Shown: one piece after another, positions 43,253 to 52,236 of the stretch
Position numbering within the stretch: position 1 is the stretch's first letter
Layout of the letters: the number at the start of each line of letters is the position of its first letter
Source of the DNA: Sporohalobacter salinus
GTDB taxonomy: Bacteria; Bacillota; Halanaerobiia; Halobacteroidales; Acetohalobiaceae
Assembly (NCBI RefSeq): GCF_016908635.1
Contig: NZ_JAFBEG010000007.1
Coordinates: 38,578 to 102,577 of the forward strand
Reading direction: 5' to 3'
Length of the DNA stretch: 64,000 nt
Position numbers and translations under genes: made by a program
The notes under the pieces: model-generated
Told to the model about the DNA's origin: nothing
The model's database searches: none
What the model saw: only the letters and a program-made list of their open reading frames with translations

Positions 43253-43453
43253 ATGGATGTCAATTTAACTAACAATATTTTAGCTATTGTGACTTTAAAG
43301 GAGGATGAAACTAGAGTAGATGGGGGATATGCTCCTGTCTTTTATGCAGAAGATGAGGAAGAATTAGAATATATAGCTATGATAATTTCTCGTTTAACTT
43401 TTTCTATGGCTCATAATTTGGGTAATGGAGTTTATATTTTGGTTAAACATTAA
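43253..43453 (+). CDS. Capping complex subunit for YIEGIA
   Basis: 66-residue acidic protein directly after the YIEGIA gene, with GGGAGGT ribosome site. The sequence ILAIVTLKEDETRVDGGYAP and FYAEDEEELEYIAMIISRLT matches the small partner annotated with YIEGIA proteins. No membrane segment; probably binds the soluble part of YIEGIA on the cytoplasmic side. Function otherwise unknown. Confidence 0.78.
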   Translation: MDVNLTNNILAIVTLKEDETRVDGGYAPVFYAEDEEELEYIAMIISRLTFSMAHNLGNGVYILVKH

Positions 43454-43468
43454 CTAAGGGAGAGACAA

Positions 43469-43909
43469 ATGAAGATAATTTATTATGATAGTACTGGAAG
43501 ATACTTAGCAGTTATTGCTGCTGCTATTCATTTGAATCAGTTAGATAATAATGTGCCCGAATGGGAAGAATTAAAAGAGTTAATTTATTTTGACGTTGAA
43601 GAAAAGATAAAGCCAGGAAAAATTATTTTTATTGATAGAGATCAACTAGGAAATGATATTTATATCCTAGGTAGTGATGGAGTAGGAACTGTAATTGAGA
43701 AAACAATTGCCGGTATCAAACGGATCTTTAATATTGAGAGCAGGGCTGTTTTCATAGATTTGACTGAATATGAGAATTGGTCATTTAAGTTTGGGTTGAT
43801 GCTTAAAGGTTTTAATTCTTTTTTAGCTAATAAATTAATTTATAGTAATTTGGTTGATTCTTTTTTAAAAATAGAACAAAAAGTAACTGAAATTAAAGAA
43901 GCAGATTAG
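43469..43909 (+). CDS. DUF3189 family protein, degenerate copy
   Basis: 146 residues, related to its downstream neighbour. Shared frame: MKIIYYDSTGRYLAVIAAAI, VPEWEELKELIYFDVEEK, GKIIFIDRDQLGNDIYILGSDG. The family motif CYGxAHSS at residues 6-13 of the next gene is replaced by YDSTGRYL, so the cysteine, histidine and serines are lost. It may have kept a structural role or a pairing role with copy two. The family has no known function. Confidence 0.72.
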   Translation: MKIIYYDSTGRYLAVIAAAIHLNQLDNNVPEWEELKELIYFDVEEKIKPGKIIFIDRDQLGNDIYILGSDGVGTVIEKTIAGIKRIFNIESRAVFIDLTEYENWSFKFGLMLKGFNSFLANKLIYSNLVDSFLKIEQKVTEIKEAD

Positions 43910-43923
43910 AAAGGAAGAAGTAA

Positions 43924-44388
43924 ATGAAGATAATTTATAATTGTTATGGGAGTGCTCATTCTTCTGTTCTAGCTGCTGGAATTCATGTAGGGCTTTTGCC
44001 CAAGAATAGAGTTCCAACTACTACAGAGATTATGGATCTGCCTCATTATGATCAAACTGAGACAGAAGAGATAGGAACTATTTACTATTTTGGTGAAGAT
44101 GAATTTGACTCTCAAGTATATATTTTAGGAATGAAAAGCTCTCCTAAAGTAGTAAGGAGAGCTATCTTTAGTGTGTTAGAAGAGTTTGATATTGATAGAA
44201 ATAAATTGATTTTAATTGACTCGCTACCCTATGTAAATAATTTAACTCGAATAGGTGGTTTTTTATCTCGGGGATTGGGATTAGTAAAAATCGGACGTCC
44301 GCTTACAGTTTATGGATTGCAAAAATCCTATTTTCGGTTTGTTAATTTAGTTCAGGGTGTCAAAAAAAGGTTAAGTTATATTCATTAA
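43924..44388 (+). CDS. DUF3189 family protein, motif-complete copy
   Basis: 154 residues beginning MKIIYNCYGSAHSSVLAAGI, which carries the intact CYGxAHSS motif, then LPHYDQTETEEIGTIYYFG and DEFDSQVYILGMKSSPKVV. The motif with conserved Cys and His looks catalytic or metal-binding, but no activity is known to me. Last gene of the DUF1614-SpoIIP-YIEGIA series; 14 bases after its paralogue. Confidence 0.78.
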   Translation: MKIIYNCYGSAHSSVLAAGIHVGLLPKNRVPTTTEIMDLPHYDQTETEEIGTIYYFGEDEFDSQVYILGMKSSPKVVRRAIFSVLEEFDIDRNKLILIDSLPYVNNLTRIGGFLSRGLGLVKIGRPLTVYGLQKSYFRFVNLVQGVKKRLSYIH

Positions 44389-44483
44389 GACATAGGTGGA
44401 TGGGCTTTTTTTCTGTATAGCTTGACTAATTTGGTCTGATGTAAGATAATAAAAAGTAGATTAAAAATTAAGGTGGTATAATT

Positions 44484-45797
44484 ATGGAATCAGGAACTTA
44501 TGTAGAAATAACTAATGTTAGACCAGATAGTATAGCAGATGAACTAGGAATTAAATCTCAAGATAAATTGTTAGCAATTAATGATCAGGAGATTAGAGAT
44601 TATATAGATTATAAATTTTTAAGCACAGATCTATATTTAGAATTATTAATAAGAAAAGAGAATGGAGAAGAATGGCTTTATGAGATTGAGAAGGATTATG
44701 ATGAAGATTTAGGGTTGGAATTTTCTGGAATTATTTATGATAGGTTAAAGAAGTGTAGTAATAACTGTATCTTTTGTTTTGTTGATCAGTCTCCTTCAGG
44801 TCTTAGAGAAACGCTGAATTTAAAGGATGACGATTATCGTTTTTCCTTTTTACAAGGGAGTTATATTACTCTAACTAATTTAGGTGAAGAGGGGATTAAT
44901 AGAATTAAGCGGTTTCATTTAAGTCCTCTTTATGTATCGGTACATACTACTAATCCTGATTTACGAGTCAAGATGATGTGTAATAAGAAGGCAGGAGATA
45001 TCTTACCTAAGTTAAGAGAATTGGCAGAAGCAGGGATTGAATTTCATACTCAAGCTGTTCTTTGTCCAGGGATAAATGATGGTAATGAGCTAGAGAGAAC
45101 AATTAAGGATTTAATAGAACTTACACCGGCAGTTAGAAGTTTAGCTATAGTCCCGGTAGGCTTAACCAAGTTTCGAAACGGGTTATATTCTTTACGTTCT
45201 TTTACTTCTAAGGAAGCTAAAAATGTAGTTGAGCAGGTGACTGAATGGCAGAAGAGGCTTAAGAAAAAAGGCGAGAACTTTATTTATTTAGCTGATGAAT
45301 TTTATCTATTGGCTGAGAGAGAGTTGCCTCCTGCTAAAGCTTACAATGGTTTTGTACAGCTTGAGAATGGAGTTGGATTAGTTAGGTTGTTTTGGCAGCA
45401 GTTTGAAGAAATTAAAGATGAATTACCTATTTCTTTATCTGAAAAGAGAGGTTTCACTTTGATTACAGGAGAATTAGGTGTTAAGGTTTTGAAACCAGTA
45501 GTTAAGAAATTGAATGAAATTGAGAATTTAAATCTGGATTTATTAATAGTGGCTAATGAATTTTTTGGTAGGCAAGTTACTGTAACTGGGCTTTTGGCTG
45601 GAGAGGATATAATTAATGTAATAGAAGATTCAAAAGTAGCGGATGAAATAATTTTGCCAGCGGTTTTATTGAATGATGATAATTTATTTATAGATGGTCT
45701 TAAGTTAAGTGATCTAGAAAATGAATTTCCGCAGTTGGAGTTTACTGTTGTAGATAATAATGCAAAAGATTTAGTTAATAAAGTAATTAATAATTAA
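44484..45797 (+). CDS. DUF512 protein with PDZ and radical-SAM-like cysteine motif
   Basis: 437 residues. N-terminal PDZ-like domain (about 3-65; ITNVRPDSIADELGIKSQDK), then KCSNNCIFCFVDQ near residue 92, a CX3CX2C cluster motif of radical SAM type, a TIM-barrel-like middle (LYVSVHTTNPDLRVKMM, AVLCPGINDGNEL, SLAIVPVGLTKFR) and a C-terminal DUF512 domain (about 280-430; LITGELGVKVLKPV, VTGLLAGEDI, LLNDDNLFIDGL). Its position directly before der is conserved in clostridia. The reaction is unknown. Confidence 0.87.
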   Translation: MESGTYVEITNVRPDSIADELGIKSQDKLLAINDQEIRDYIDYKFLSTDLYLELLIRKENGEEWLYEIEKDYDEDLGLEFSGIIYDRLKKCSNNCIFCFVDQSPSGLRETLNLKDDDYRFSFLQGSYITLTNLGEEGINRIKRFHLSPLYVSVHTTNPDLRVKMMCNKKAGDILPKLRELAEAGIEFHTQAVLCPGINDGNELERTIKDLIELTPAVRSLAIVPVGLTKFRNGLYSLRSFTSKEAKNVVEQVTEWQKRLKKKGENFIYLADEFYLLAERELPPAKAYNGFVQLENGVGLVRLFWQQFEEIKDELPISLSEKRGFTLITGELGVKVLKPVVKKLNEIENLNLDLLIVANEFFGRQVTVTGLLAGEDIINVIEDSKVADEIILPAVLLNDDNLFIDGLKLSDLENEFPQLEFTVVDNNAKDLVNKVINN

Positions 45798-45813
45798 TTT
45801 GGAGGTGGCTTTA

Positions 45814-47130
45814 GTGAGTAAACCAGTAGTAGCAATTGTTGGTAGACCGAACGTAGGAAAATCAACTCTTTTTAATAGAATTGTTGGGAATAGAATTTCA
45901 ATTGTAGAGGACAAACCTAGTATTACTAGAGATAGACTTTATGCTGAAGGGGAGTGGTTAAATAATCACTTTTTAGTGGTTGATACTGGGGGATTGGATT
46001 TAAATGATGAAACAGAATTAAAGGATGAAGTTAGGCAGCAAGCCGAGCTAGCAATTGAAGAGGCAGAGGTTGTACTTTTTGTAGTTGATGGACGAGCTGG
46101 TATTAAACCTATGGACCGGGAGGTAGCTAATTTATTACGTAGAAGTGATAAGCCGGTTATCCTTACTGTAAATAAGGTAGATTCGAAAGAATTAGAAGAG
46201 GAAGTGAAGTATGATTTTTATGAATTAGGTTTAGGAGACCCAATTCCTATTTCAGCTAAGCATGCTCTAAACACAGGTGATTTATTAGATGAGGTGATTT
46301 CTCACTTTTCTACTGATGATACTGTAGAGTATGATGAAGATACAATCAGAATTTCAGTTATTGGTCGGCCAAATGTTGGCAAGTCTTCATTAGTAAATAG
46401 TATTTTAGGAAAAGAGAGAGTAATTGTCAATGATACTCCGGGTACTACTCGTGATGCTATTGATACTTACTTTGAAGTGGGAGATAATCAATTTGTAATT
46501 ATTGATACGGCTGGGATGAGGAAGAGAAGTAAGGTTGAGGCAGGAATAGAGAAGTATAGTGTTATTAGGTCTCTAAAAGCAGTAGATCGTTCTGATGTAG
46601 CGTTAATGGTTTTAGATGCTACACAAGGAATTACTCAACAGGATAAAAAGATTGCTGGTTATGCTCATGACCAGGGAAAGGCTATGGTATTGGCCGTTAA
46701 TAAATGGGATTTAATCGAGAAGTATTCCAATATTGATCAGCACTTTGCAGAAGAAATTAGATATGAATCAAACTTCATAAATTATGCTCCGATTACATTT
46801 GTTTCTGCTTTAACGGGGCAGCGGGTATTGGAAATTCTCGATATTGTAGAATATGCAGCGGAACAACATTCACGTCGGATTGAGACTAATGTTTTAAATA
46901 ATGTAATTAAAGAAGCAATTTCAATGCATCAACCACCTAGTGATAAAGGTAGAAGACTTAAAGTTTATTATGCTACTCAACCGCGAATCAAACCTCCTTT
47001 AATTATTCTTTTTGTTAATGATCCAGACTTATTAAAGGATTCGTATAAGCGTTATTTACGGAATAGTATTCGAGAATCTTTTGGCTTTGATGGAACTCCA
47101 ATTAAAATTATAGCTAGAGAGAGGAAGTAG
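45814..47130 (+). CDS. der: Ribosome-assembly GTPase Der (EngA)
   Basis: Double-GTPase for maturation of the 50S subunit. The start was set to GTG 45814 after GGAGGTGG; TTG 45799 is in frame but precedes the ribosome site. 438 residues with two complete G domains: [22 protein letters not shown] in the first, and [28 protein letters not shown] in the second, then the KH-like C-terminal domain ([19 protein letters not shown]). Confidence 0.96.
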   Translation: MSKPVVAIVGRPNVGKSTLFNRIVGNRISIVEDKPSITRDRLYAEGEWLNNHFLVVDTGGLDLNDETELKDEVRQQAELAIEEAEVVLFVVDGRAGIKPMDREVANLLRRSDKPVILTVNKVDSKELEEEVKYDFYELGLGDPIPISAKHALNTGDLLDEVISHFSTDDTVEYDEDTIRISVIGRPNVGKSSLVNSILGKERVIVNDTPGTTRDAIDTYFEVGDNQFVIIDTAGMRKRSKVEAGIEKYSVIRSLKAVDRSDVALMVLDATQGITQQDKKIAGYAHDQGKAMVLAVNKWDLIEKYSNIDQHFAEEIRYESNFINYAPITFVSALTGQRVLEILDIVEYAAEQHSRRIETNVLNNVIKEAISMHQPPSDKGRRLKVYYATQPRIKPPLIILFVNDPDLLKDSYKRYLRNSIRESFGFDGTPIKIIARERK

Positions 47131-47140
47131 GGGGGATAAA

Positions 47141-47761
47141 ATGATTAGTTATATATTTATAATTTTAATTAGTTATTTGTTGGGATCGATTCCCTTTGGG
47201 TTAATAATTACTCGAGTGGCTAAAGGAGTGGATATTAGAGAATATGGTAGTGGCAATATTGGAGCTACTAATGCCTATAGAGTAATGGGATTTGGAATGG
47301 GAGTTATGGTAGCGCTTTGTGATATTGGAAAAGGATATATTAGTGTTTTTTTGGCTCAGCAGTTTTTTGGTTCTGAAGCTGCTTTGATTCTCATTTTAGC
47401 TGGTTTAGCTGCTATTGCTGGACATAACTGGCCTATTTTTTTGAAATTTGATGGAGGACGAGGAGTAGCTACCTCTGTTGGAGTTCTGATTAGTTTATTA
47501 CCTAAGGCAGTTTTAATTGCTTTTTTTGCTTGGTTAGTGGTTGTCATAACTACTCGTTATGTTTCATTAGGCTCAATTGTAGGTGCAATTTTAATTCCGA
47601 TTTTAGCTTTGATTTTTAATAGCCCAACAGCCTATGTTGGTTTAGGATTGACTATTTCGATCTTTGTTGTTTATCGACATCGACCTAATATTAGGAGATT
47701 GTTGGCTGGGGAAGAGAATAAGATCGGCTGGAATATGGATGTGGGAAAAAAAGAAGAGTAA
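47141..47761 (+). CDS. plsY: Acyl-phosphate glycerol-3-phosphate acyltransferase
   Basis: Membrane enzyme that transfers the acyl group from acyl phosphate (made by PlsX) to glycerol 3-phosphate. 206 residues with five or so membrane segments and the three PlsY motifs: SYLLGSIPFGLIITR, the glycine/asparagine-rich REYGSGNIGATNAYRVMG, and KFDGGRGVATSVGVL. GGGGGG ribosome site ten bases after der. Followed by gpsA, which supplies its substrate. Confidence 0.95.
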   Translation: MISYIFIILISYLLGSIPFGLIITRVAKGVDIREYGSGNIGATNAYRVMGFGMGVMVALCDIGKGYISVFLAQQFFGSEAALILILAGLAAIAGHNWPIFLKFDGGRGVATSVGVLISLLPKAVLIAFFAWLVVVITTRYVSLGSIVGAILIPILALIFNSPTAYVGLGLTISIFVVYRHRPNIRRLLAGEENKIGWNMDVGKKEE

Positions 47762-47782
47762 CGGTATAGGAGGGAATTAGAA

Positions 47783-48814
47783 ATGAATAAGGCTGCAGTT
47801 ATTGGAGGCGGTAGCTGGGGAAGTGCCATTGCTATGCTATTAGCCAATAATGATTATAGAGTTTCATTGCAGGATATATCAAAAGATCTAGTTACAGAAA
47901 TTAATGAAGAAAGAACTAACTCTAATTATTTACCAGAGGTTAGAATTCCTGAAGGTATTACAGCTACTACTGATTTAAAGGAAGCTGTGAAGGATGCTAA
48001 GGTAGTAGTTATAGTTGTACCGTCGCATGCTATTAGAAGGGTAGCAGAAGAACTGTCTGGCTTATTAGACGATGATACAGTTATTGTTAGTGCAACTAAG
48101 GGGATAGAAGAAGAAAGTTGTTATCGTATGTCAGAGGTGTTAAAGGATGAATTGCGTGCTGAATTACATGATAATATAGTGGTATTATCAGGTCCAAGTC
48201 ATGCAGAAGAGGTAAGTAAAGAACTGCCAACTACTGTAGTAATAGCTAGTTCATCACGGTTGTTAGCAGAAAAAGTTCAAGATGTTTTTATGTCTGAAAC
48301 TTTTCGTGTTTATACTAATCCTGATATAGTAGGAGTAGAGTTAGGTGGCGCTTTAAAGAATATAATTGCTATTGCTGCTGGAATTACTGATGGTTTAGAT
48401 TATGGTGATAATACAAAAGCTGCTTTGATTACACGTGGTATGGCAGAAATTAAGCGTTTAGGTGTAGCATTGGGGGCTGACCCAATGACCTTTTCTGGAC
48501 TTTCAGGTATTGGAGATTTAGTAGTAACTTGTGCCAGTGAACATAGCCGAAATAGACGTTTAGGATTTAAGATTGGTCAGGGTAAGAATTTAGAACAGGC
48601 TTTAAATGAGATGAAAATGGTAGCTGAAGGTGTTAGAACGGCTAAAGCTGCCTATCAGTTAGCTAAAAGAGAAGAAATAGATGCTCCGATTATTAAGCAA
48701 GCTTATCAGGTATTATTTAAAGATAAATCTCCGCGTCGAGCTGTTAATGAACTAATGATGCGCGGCAAGAAGCATGAGATTGAAGAAGTAGTTAAAAATA
48801 AAGATAACTGGTAA
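47783..48814 (+). CDS. gpsA: NAD(P)-dependent glycerol-3-phosphate dehydrogenase
   Basis: Makes glycerol 3-phosphate from dihydroxyacetone phosphate for phospholipids. 343 residues: NAD(P) motif IGGGSWGSAIAMLLA, VVPSHAIR, SATKGIEEES, GPSHAEEV, the catalytic lysine in LGGALKNIIAIAAGI, and MTFSGLSGIGDLVVTC. AGGAGG ribosome site. Last gene of the der-plsY-gpsA group, ended by a good terminator. Confidence 0.95.
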   Translation: MNKAAVIGGGSWGSAIAMLLANNDYRVSLQDISKDLVTEINEERTNSNYLPEVRIPEGITATTDLKEAVKDAKVVVIVVPSHAIRRVAEELSGLLDDDTVIVSATKGIEEESCYRMSEVLKDELRAELHDNIVVLSGPSHAEEVSKELPTTVVIASSSRLLAEKVQDVFMSETFRVYTNPDIVGVELGGALKNIIAIAAGITDGLDYGDNTKAALITRGMAEIKRLGVALGADPMTFSGLSGIGDLVVTCASEHSRNRRLGFKIGQGKNLEQALNEMKMVAEGVRTAKAAYQLAKREEIDAPIIKQAYQVLFKDKSPRRAVNELMMRGKKHEIEEVVKNKDNW

Positions 48815-48836
48815 AATTATAGATTTGATATTTATG

Positions 48837-48866
48837 GAGTAAGGCGTAAATGCCTTGCTCTTTTTT
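48837..48866 (+). terminator. Terminator after gpsA
   Basis: GAGTAAGGC pairs with GCCTTGCTC around GTAAAT, followed by TTTTTT at 48861-48866. Confidence 0.9.
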
Positions 48867-48900
48867 ATTTTCTTTTATAATCAAAAATTTAGCTAACAAA

Positions 48901-48930
48901 GAATATTTTAGTATTAGACTCATATACATG
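48901..48930 (+). promoter_or_regulatory. Candidate mother-cell sigma-E promoter for spoIVA
   Basis: GAATATT at 48901-48907 fits the sigma-E -35 pattern and TATACATG at 48923-48930, 15 bases later, fits six of eight positions of the CATACANT -10. The leader would be about 120 bases, longer than usual, so confidence is moderate. Confidence 0.45.
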
Positions 48931-49058
48931 TATTGATATTGTTTTATTTCATTAAACATTTATTAATTGTAATTTTGCTAACTAGAGAGGGTGGCAATAT
49001 AAATAATAAATATATTTACCTAGAAACTGGAAAAATTAATTTTTAAGGAGGGGAAATA

Positions 49059-50537
49059 GTGGAAGAGTATAATATTTATCAGGATATTGCTGACAGAACC
49101 GGCGGTGATATTTATATTGGAGTTGTGGGACCGGTTCGAACTGGGAAATCAACTTTCATCAAACGCTTTATGGATTTGTTGGTGCTGCCTAATATTGAAG
49201 ATGAATATGAAAAGGAACGTACTCAGGATGAATTACCTCAAAGCGGTGCTGGAAGAACGATAATGACTACTGAACCAAAATTTGTACCTAATGAAGGAAT
49301 AGAACTTGACTTGGATGATAAATTGAATTTTCGAGTTAGATTAGTGGATTGTGTTGGTTATCAAGTTGATGGTGCATTGGGGTATGAAGAAGAAGATGGT
49401 CCTCGAATGGTAATTACTCCTTGGTATGAGGAAGCTATTCCATTTCAAGAAGCAGCTGAGGTTGGTACCAAAAAGGTGATTGATGAGCATTCTACAATTG
49501 GACTAGTAGTTACTACTGATGGTAGCATAACTGAACTGCCGCGTGAAAATTACATAGAAGCAGAAGAGAGAGTAGTATCTGAATTAGAAGAGATGGGGAA
49601 GCCTTATTTGATAACCTTAAATACTACTTCACCTAATAGTCAACGAACTCAACAGCTTAAAGAAGAGTTAGAAGAAAAATATAATAAGCCAGTATTACCT
49701 ATTGACTGTGAAAATTTAACTGAAGATGATATAACTTATCTTTTACAAGAGACTCTTTATGAATTTCCTGTACGAGAAATTAATATTGATTTACCATTAT
49801 GGATTGATGAGTTGGAATCTCATCATTGGCTTAGTGAAGGATTGAGTGAAAATATCAATGAATCAATGGAAGATATAATTAGACTACGTGATATTGAAGA
49901 GGGATTAAATAATTTAGCGGATTATGAATATACGAAGGAAATTATTTTGGAAAATATGGATTTAGGGACTGGAAGTGCAGAAATTGATATTGCTATGCAG
50001 GACCAACTATTTTATGACATCATTGAAGAAGAAACTGGTTTAGAAATTGAAGGTGATCATCATCTATTCAATCTTATTCAGGAATTAAGTGAAGCTAAAA
50101 AGAGATATGATAAGGTAGAACAGGCCTTAACAGAAGTAGAAGAGAAGGGTTATGGAATTGTCCAGCCAGAGTTAGAGGACCTTATTTTTGATGAACCAGA
50201 GTTAATAAAGCAAGGGGGACAATTTGGCGTTAAACTGAATGCTTCTGCTCCTTCTATTCATATGATTAGAGCTGATATTAATACTGAAGTTTCACCAGTG
50301 GTAGGTACAGAGAAGCAGTGTGAAGAATTAATTGATTTTCTTCAAGAGGAATTTGAGGAAAATCCAGAAGCAATTTGGGATACTGACTTTTTGGGACGTT
50401 CGCTACATGATTTGGTTAAAGATGGTATTCAAAATAAATTATATCGAATGCCCGAGAATGCTCAAGATAAATTACAGGACACTCTTCAGAAAGTGGTGAA
50501 TGAAGGTAGCGGTGGATTAATCTGTATTATATTATAA
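49059..50537 (+). CDS. spoIVA: Stage IV sporulation protein A
   Basis: Cytoskeletal ATPase that polymerises on the forespore surface as the basement layer of the spore coat. 492 residues, GTG start after AAGGAGGGG. N-terminal P-loop domain with Walker A GPVRTGKS (24-31) and the family stretch LPQSGAGRTIMTTEPKFVP, Walker B-like VRLVDCVGYQVDGA; the middle and C-terminal domains end with GSGGLICIIL, a conserved SpoIVA tail. Its presence is strong evidence for an endospore-forming organism. It is monocistronic between two terminators. Confidence 0.96.
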   Translation: MEEYNIYQDIADRTGGDIYIGVVGPVRTGKSTFIKRFMDLLVLPNIEDEYEKERTQDELPQSGAGRTIMTTEPKFVPNEGIELDLDDKLNFRVRLVDCVGYQVDGALGYEEEDGPRMVITPWYEEAIPFQEAAEVGTKKVIDEHSTIGLVVTTDGSITELPRENYIEAEERVVSELEEMGKPYLITLNTTSPNSQRTQQLKEELEEKYNKPVLPIDCENLTEDDITYLLQETLYEFPVREINIDLPLWIDELESHHWLSEGLSENINESMEDIIRLRDIEEGLNNLADYEYTKEIILENMDLGTGSAEIDIAMQDQLFYDIIEEETGLEIEGDHHLFNLIQELSEAKKRYDKVEQALTEVEEKGYGIVQPELEDLIFDEPELIKQGGQFGVKLNASAPSIHMIRADINTEVSPVVGTEKQCEELIDFLQEEFEENPEAIWDTDFLGRSLHDLVKDGIQNKLYRMPENAQDKLQDTLQKVVNEGSGGLICIIL

Positions 50538-50560
50538 TCTCAGTTAATATTTTCCTCTGA

Positions 50561-50586
50561 AACCGGCCTGAATAGCCGGTTTTTTA
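50561..50586 (+). terminator. Terminator after spoIVA
   Basis: AACCGGC and GCCGGTT flank CTGAATA and are followed by Ts. Confidence 0.9.
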
Positions 50587-50697
50587 ATTTTTATAGTTTT
50601 TTTTCGTAAAAATAAAGGAAAAAAATGCTGATACGACGAATAAAATTGATGATATAATAAATATTGATGTGTTATACTATTAGGGGAGGTGATTGAT

Positions 50698-50997
50698 TTG
50701 ACAAAGACTGAATTAGTTGATAAAATAGCGGCAAAAACAGGAATGACAAAGAAGGATACTAAAGAAACAGTAGATGCATTTACTGATGTAGTTACTGAAA
50801 CTCTTCAACAAGAAGCAGAGAAAAGCGAAGATGAAAGAGATAAAGTCCAATTAATTGGATTTGGAAGTTTTGAAGTTCGCGATCGTAGTGCTCGTAAAGG
50901 ACGTAATCCGCAGACTGGCGAAGAAATTCAAATTCCAGCTAGAAAAGTTCCTGCATTCAAAGCAGGAAAGGGATTAAAAGAAGCGGTTGATCAGTAA
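50698..50997 (+). CDS. hup: HU-family DNA-binding protein
   Basis: Histone-like chromosome-packing protein. TTG 50698 after GGGGAGGTG gives 99 residues beginning [17 protein letters not shown] 50689 is in frame but falls in the ribosome site. The signature [20 protein letters not shown] and the end [18 protein letters not shown] are present. An insert with many acidic residues ([11 protein letters not shown], about 45-55) makes it longer than the common 90, which may be a halophile trait. Position after spoIVA is typical. Confidence 0.94.
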   Translation: MTKTELVDKIAAKTGMTKKDTKETVDAFTDVVTETLQQEAEKSEDERDKVQLIGFGSFEVRDRSARKGRNPQTGEEIQIPARKVPAFKAGKGLKEAVDQ

Positions 50998-51038
50998 TAA
51001 TTTAGATATTTACGTTCTTTTATAGTGCTTTATTTATT

Positions 51039-51071
51039 GTAGAAAGGGCATTTTGCTCTTTCTACTTTTTT
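51039..51071 (+). terminator. Terminator after hup
   Basis: GTAGAAAGGGC pairs with GCTCTTTCTAC around ATTTT and leads into TTTTTT. Confidence 0.9.
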
Positions 51072-51133
51072 ATAATAACAATTTGCTGCTGTAATAACTA
51101 ATAAGAGTAGTAGAGTAGAAAGGAGTAAAAGTT

Positions 51134-52009
51134 ATGGGGCAAAAAGTGTATTTAAATGGTGAATTAGTAGAAAGAGAAGAGGCGAAGGTTTCAGTTTGGG
51201 ATCATGGTTTTCTTTATGGTGATGGTATCTTTGAAGGGATTAGAGCGTATAATGGACGGATTTTTAGGTTTAAACAGCATATTGATAGGTTGTATGATTC
51301 AGCTAAGGCAATAATGCTTGATATTCCGTTGACAAAAAAAGAGATGGAAGAAGCGATTATTAAAACAATTCAGGCTAATGAATTAGAGGATTGTTATATA
51401 CGTTTAGTAATTTCTCGTGGTATAGGTGATTTAGGTTTAAATCCTGAAGCCTGTCCAAATCCTAACGTAATAATTATTGCTAGTGATATAGAGCTCTATC
51501 CTGCAAAGTTTTATGAAGAAGGCCTAGAGTTAGTTACTGTACCAACAAGAAGAAATATTCCTGAAGCCTTAAATCCAAGAATTAAATCATTAAATTATCT
51601 TAATAATATTTTAGCTAAGATGGAGGCTAATCGGGCTGGAGTGCTAGAAGCAGTTATGTTGAATAATGAAGGTTATGTAGCTGAATGTACAGGAGATAAT
51701 ATCTTTATTATTAAAGATGATACATTAGTTACTCCTCCTGTTCATGCTGGAGCATTGAAGGGGATTAAAAGAGAAGTAGTGTTAGAGTTAGCTCCTGAAT
51801 TTGGTTTAGAAGTAAAGGAAGAGTTATTTACTCGTCATGATCTTTATATAGCTGATGAATGTTTCTTAAGCGGAACTGCTGCTGAAGTCATTCCAGTAGT
51901 TAAGATAGATGATAGAGATATTGCCGATGGTACTCCCGGAGATTATACTTGGGATTTGATTGAGGCTTTTAGAGAAAAAGCTAATAGTGAGGGATTATCT
52001 ATTTATTAA
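51134..52009 (+). CDS. ilvE: Class IV aminotransferase (branched-chain aminotransferase type)
   Basis: PLP enzyme that transfers amino groups to branched-chain 2-oxo acids. 291 residues: LNGELVEREEAKVSVWDHGF, FLYGDGIFEGIRAYNG, RLVISRG, PLP lysine in IKSLNYLNN, VAECTGDNIFII and LSGTAAEVIPV. This short form without the extra N-terminal part is the archaeal/clostridial IlvE type; D-amino-acid aminotransferase or aminodeoxychorismate lyase are less likely relatives. Flanked by terminators, so it is transcribed alone. Confidence 0.88.
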   Translation: MGQKVYLNGELVEREEAKVSVWDHGFLYGDGIFEGIRAYNGRIFRFKQHIDRLYDSAKAIMLDIPLTKKEMEEAIIKTIQANELEDCYIRLVISRGIGDLGLNPEACPNPNVIIIASDIELYPAKFYEEGLELVTVPTRRNIPEALNPRIKSLNYLNNILAKMEANRAGVLEAVMLNNEGYVAECTGDNIFIIKDDTLVTPPVHAGALKGIKREVVLELAPEFGLEVKEELFTRHDLYIADECFLSGTAAEVIPVVKIDDRDIADGTPGDYTWDLIEAFREKANSEGLSIY

Positions 52010-52038
52010 AAATAACATAACTTAAGAATTTATTTTGA

Positions 52039-52080
52039 AACCTATAGTTACTTTTCCAAAAGTAACTATAGGTTATTCTT
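52039..52080 (+). terminator. Terminator after the aminotransferase gene
   Basis: AACCTATAGTTACTTTT and AAAAGTAACTATAGGTT are perfect complements around CC; TTCTTTATT follows. Confidence 0.85.
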
Positions 52081-52154
52081 TATTGTAATTGGTAGCTAAT
52101 GATATTAAAACGAATTTAATTGCATTAATTAAGCTTTAAAACTATTGGAGATAA

Positions 52155-52183
52155 TTGTTTTTTAAAGAATGTCGTGTTATAAT
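52155..52183 (+). promoter_or_regulatory. Promoter of the pheB-hom-lysC-thrB operon
   Basis: TTGTTT at 52155-52160 and TATAAT at 52178-52183, 17-base spacer. The short leader has a 5-base hairpin TCCAC/GTGGA at about 52206-52220. Confidence 0.65.
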
Positions 52184-52236
52184 GTCTACTGTTACCAAAC
52201 AACATTCCACCATGAGTGGACAAAGCGGGGGGTTTG

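Noticed and set aside
43469..43909. First DUF3189 copy as a pseudogene
   Set aside because: The frame is complete, has a ribosome site and keeps the family length; only the N-terminal motif is changed.
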